A DNA stretch of 5,395 nucleotides, taken from positions 1-5,395 of the forward strand of contig JAWOCV010000248.1 of the NCBI GenBank assembly GCA_046483585.1. The letters run 5' to 3'. This DNA is from Marinilabilia sp046483585. GTDB lineage: Bacteria; Bacteroidota; Bacteroidia; Bacteroidales; Marinilabiliaceae. Position numbers and translations under genes: made by a program. Shown piece by piece: positions 5,081-5,395 of the stretch. The notes under the pieces are model-generated. The model was given only the letters and a program-made list of their open reading frames with translations, made no database searches and was not told the origin of the DNA. How positions within the stretch are numbered: position 1 is the stretch's first letter; each line of letters starts with the position of its first letter.

Positions 5081-5395
5081 ATGCCGCAAACCGACAGAGA
5101 TTTGTCGATCCGGATCATTGAAAAATATTATCCGTCGGACCATCCGGCACGGGACCTTTTGTTTACCCATAGCCGGCTGGTACGTGATAAAAGTCTCGAT
5201 ATTGCCACCCGTCACCCCGAGCTTAAGGCCGACCATGATTTTATTTATGAAGCAGCCATGTTACATGACATAGGCATCTTCCGAACCAATGCTCCGGTTA
5301 TCGGGTGCTTTGGTGACTATCCCTACATTTCGCACTGCTACCTCGGACCCGAAATACTGGAAGAGGAAGGACTTCCTCAACACGCATTCGTGTGT
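5081..5395 (+). CDS. HD-domain (HDIG-type) metal-dependent phosphohydrolase-like protein, 3'-truncated
   Basis: The frame is open from ATG 5081 to the window edge and gives 105 residues without a stop; the C-terminal part is missing. The HD signature is clear: His30 in LLFTHSRLV is the likely first metal ligand, His62-Asp63-Ile-Gly65 in EAAMLHDIGIF is the core motif, and His85 in YPYISHCYLGPEIL is the expected third histidine. GLPQHAFVC at the end leads toward the last ligand region beyond the window. No signal sequence or membrane segment is present, so it is probably cytoplasmic. HD proteins of this kind hydrolyse phosphate esters of nucleotides or related compounds; the substrate cannot be told. 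The 24-bp gap after hisIE suggests co-transcription with the his genes, but no histidine step lacks an enzyme that this family is known to supply apart from histidinol-phosphatase, which belongs to other folds (HAD or PHP). I assign no pathway role. Confidence 0.85.
   Translation, partial: MPQTDRDLSIRIIEKYYPSDHPARDLLFTHSRLVRDKSLDIATRHPELKADHDFIYEAAMLHDIGIFRTNAPVIGCFGDYPYISHCYLGPEILEEEGLPQHAFVC

Noticed and set aside
5036..5236. 66-residue minus-strand ORF at the hisIE-HD junction
   Set aside because: It is antisense to the HD-domain gene, which shows clear HDIG and His ligands on the + strand.

Overview
The window reads as a chromosomal segment of a member of the Bacteroidota, most likely the Bacteroidales/Marinilabiliales side. 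This is inferred from weak or absent Shine-Dalgarno sequences before most starts, A/T-rich leaders, a fused hisIE gene, the hisH-hisA-hisF-hisIE order, and a thioredoxin-fold protein of a type familiar from that phylum (GITRNVLIN with FLTRLF). No database search was possible, so the placement is provisional. All convincing genes lie on the + strand.

Layout. Positions 2-754 hold the 3' part of trpA (tryptophan synthase alpha chain; its first few codons lie before the window). Positions 755-1490 have no convincing gene but are rich in structure: a MITE-like element of about 215 bp with 20-bp imperfect terminal inverted repeats and a large internal hairpin (885-1099), a second unrelated inverted-repeat unit with 26-bp arms (1274-1438) enclosing a tiny ORF, and a phased ATCT array just before the next start. 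Positions 1491-2021 encode an exported TlpA/ResA-like thiol-disulfide protein. Positions 2022-2154 contain nested GCCTGCCT/AGGCAGGC palindromes of REP type. Then come four histidine genes: hisH (2155-2754), hisA (2795-3529), hisF (3632-4387) and hisIE (4460-5056). They are followed after 24 bp by the 5' part of an HD-domain (HDIG) protein gene that runs off the right edge (5081-5395).

How the genes work together. HisIE performs PRPP-ATP pyrophosphohydrolase and PR-AMP cyclohydrolase chemistry, HisA isomerises ProFAR to PRFAR, and the HisH-HisF pair converts PRFAR plus glutamine-derived ammonia to imidazole glycerol phosphate and AICAR. These genes cover steps 2-5 of histidine synthesis. HisG, HisB, HisC and HisD are not in the window. 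TrpA closes tryptophan synthesis, probably as the last gene of an upstream trp operon. All visible catalytic residues of the biosynthetic enzymes are intact. The genes themselves are ordinary; the less explained material is the repeat-dense gap between trpA and the thioredoxin-like gene, and the related palindromes before hisH. I see no clear evidence of an undescribed multi-gene system.
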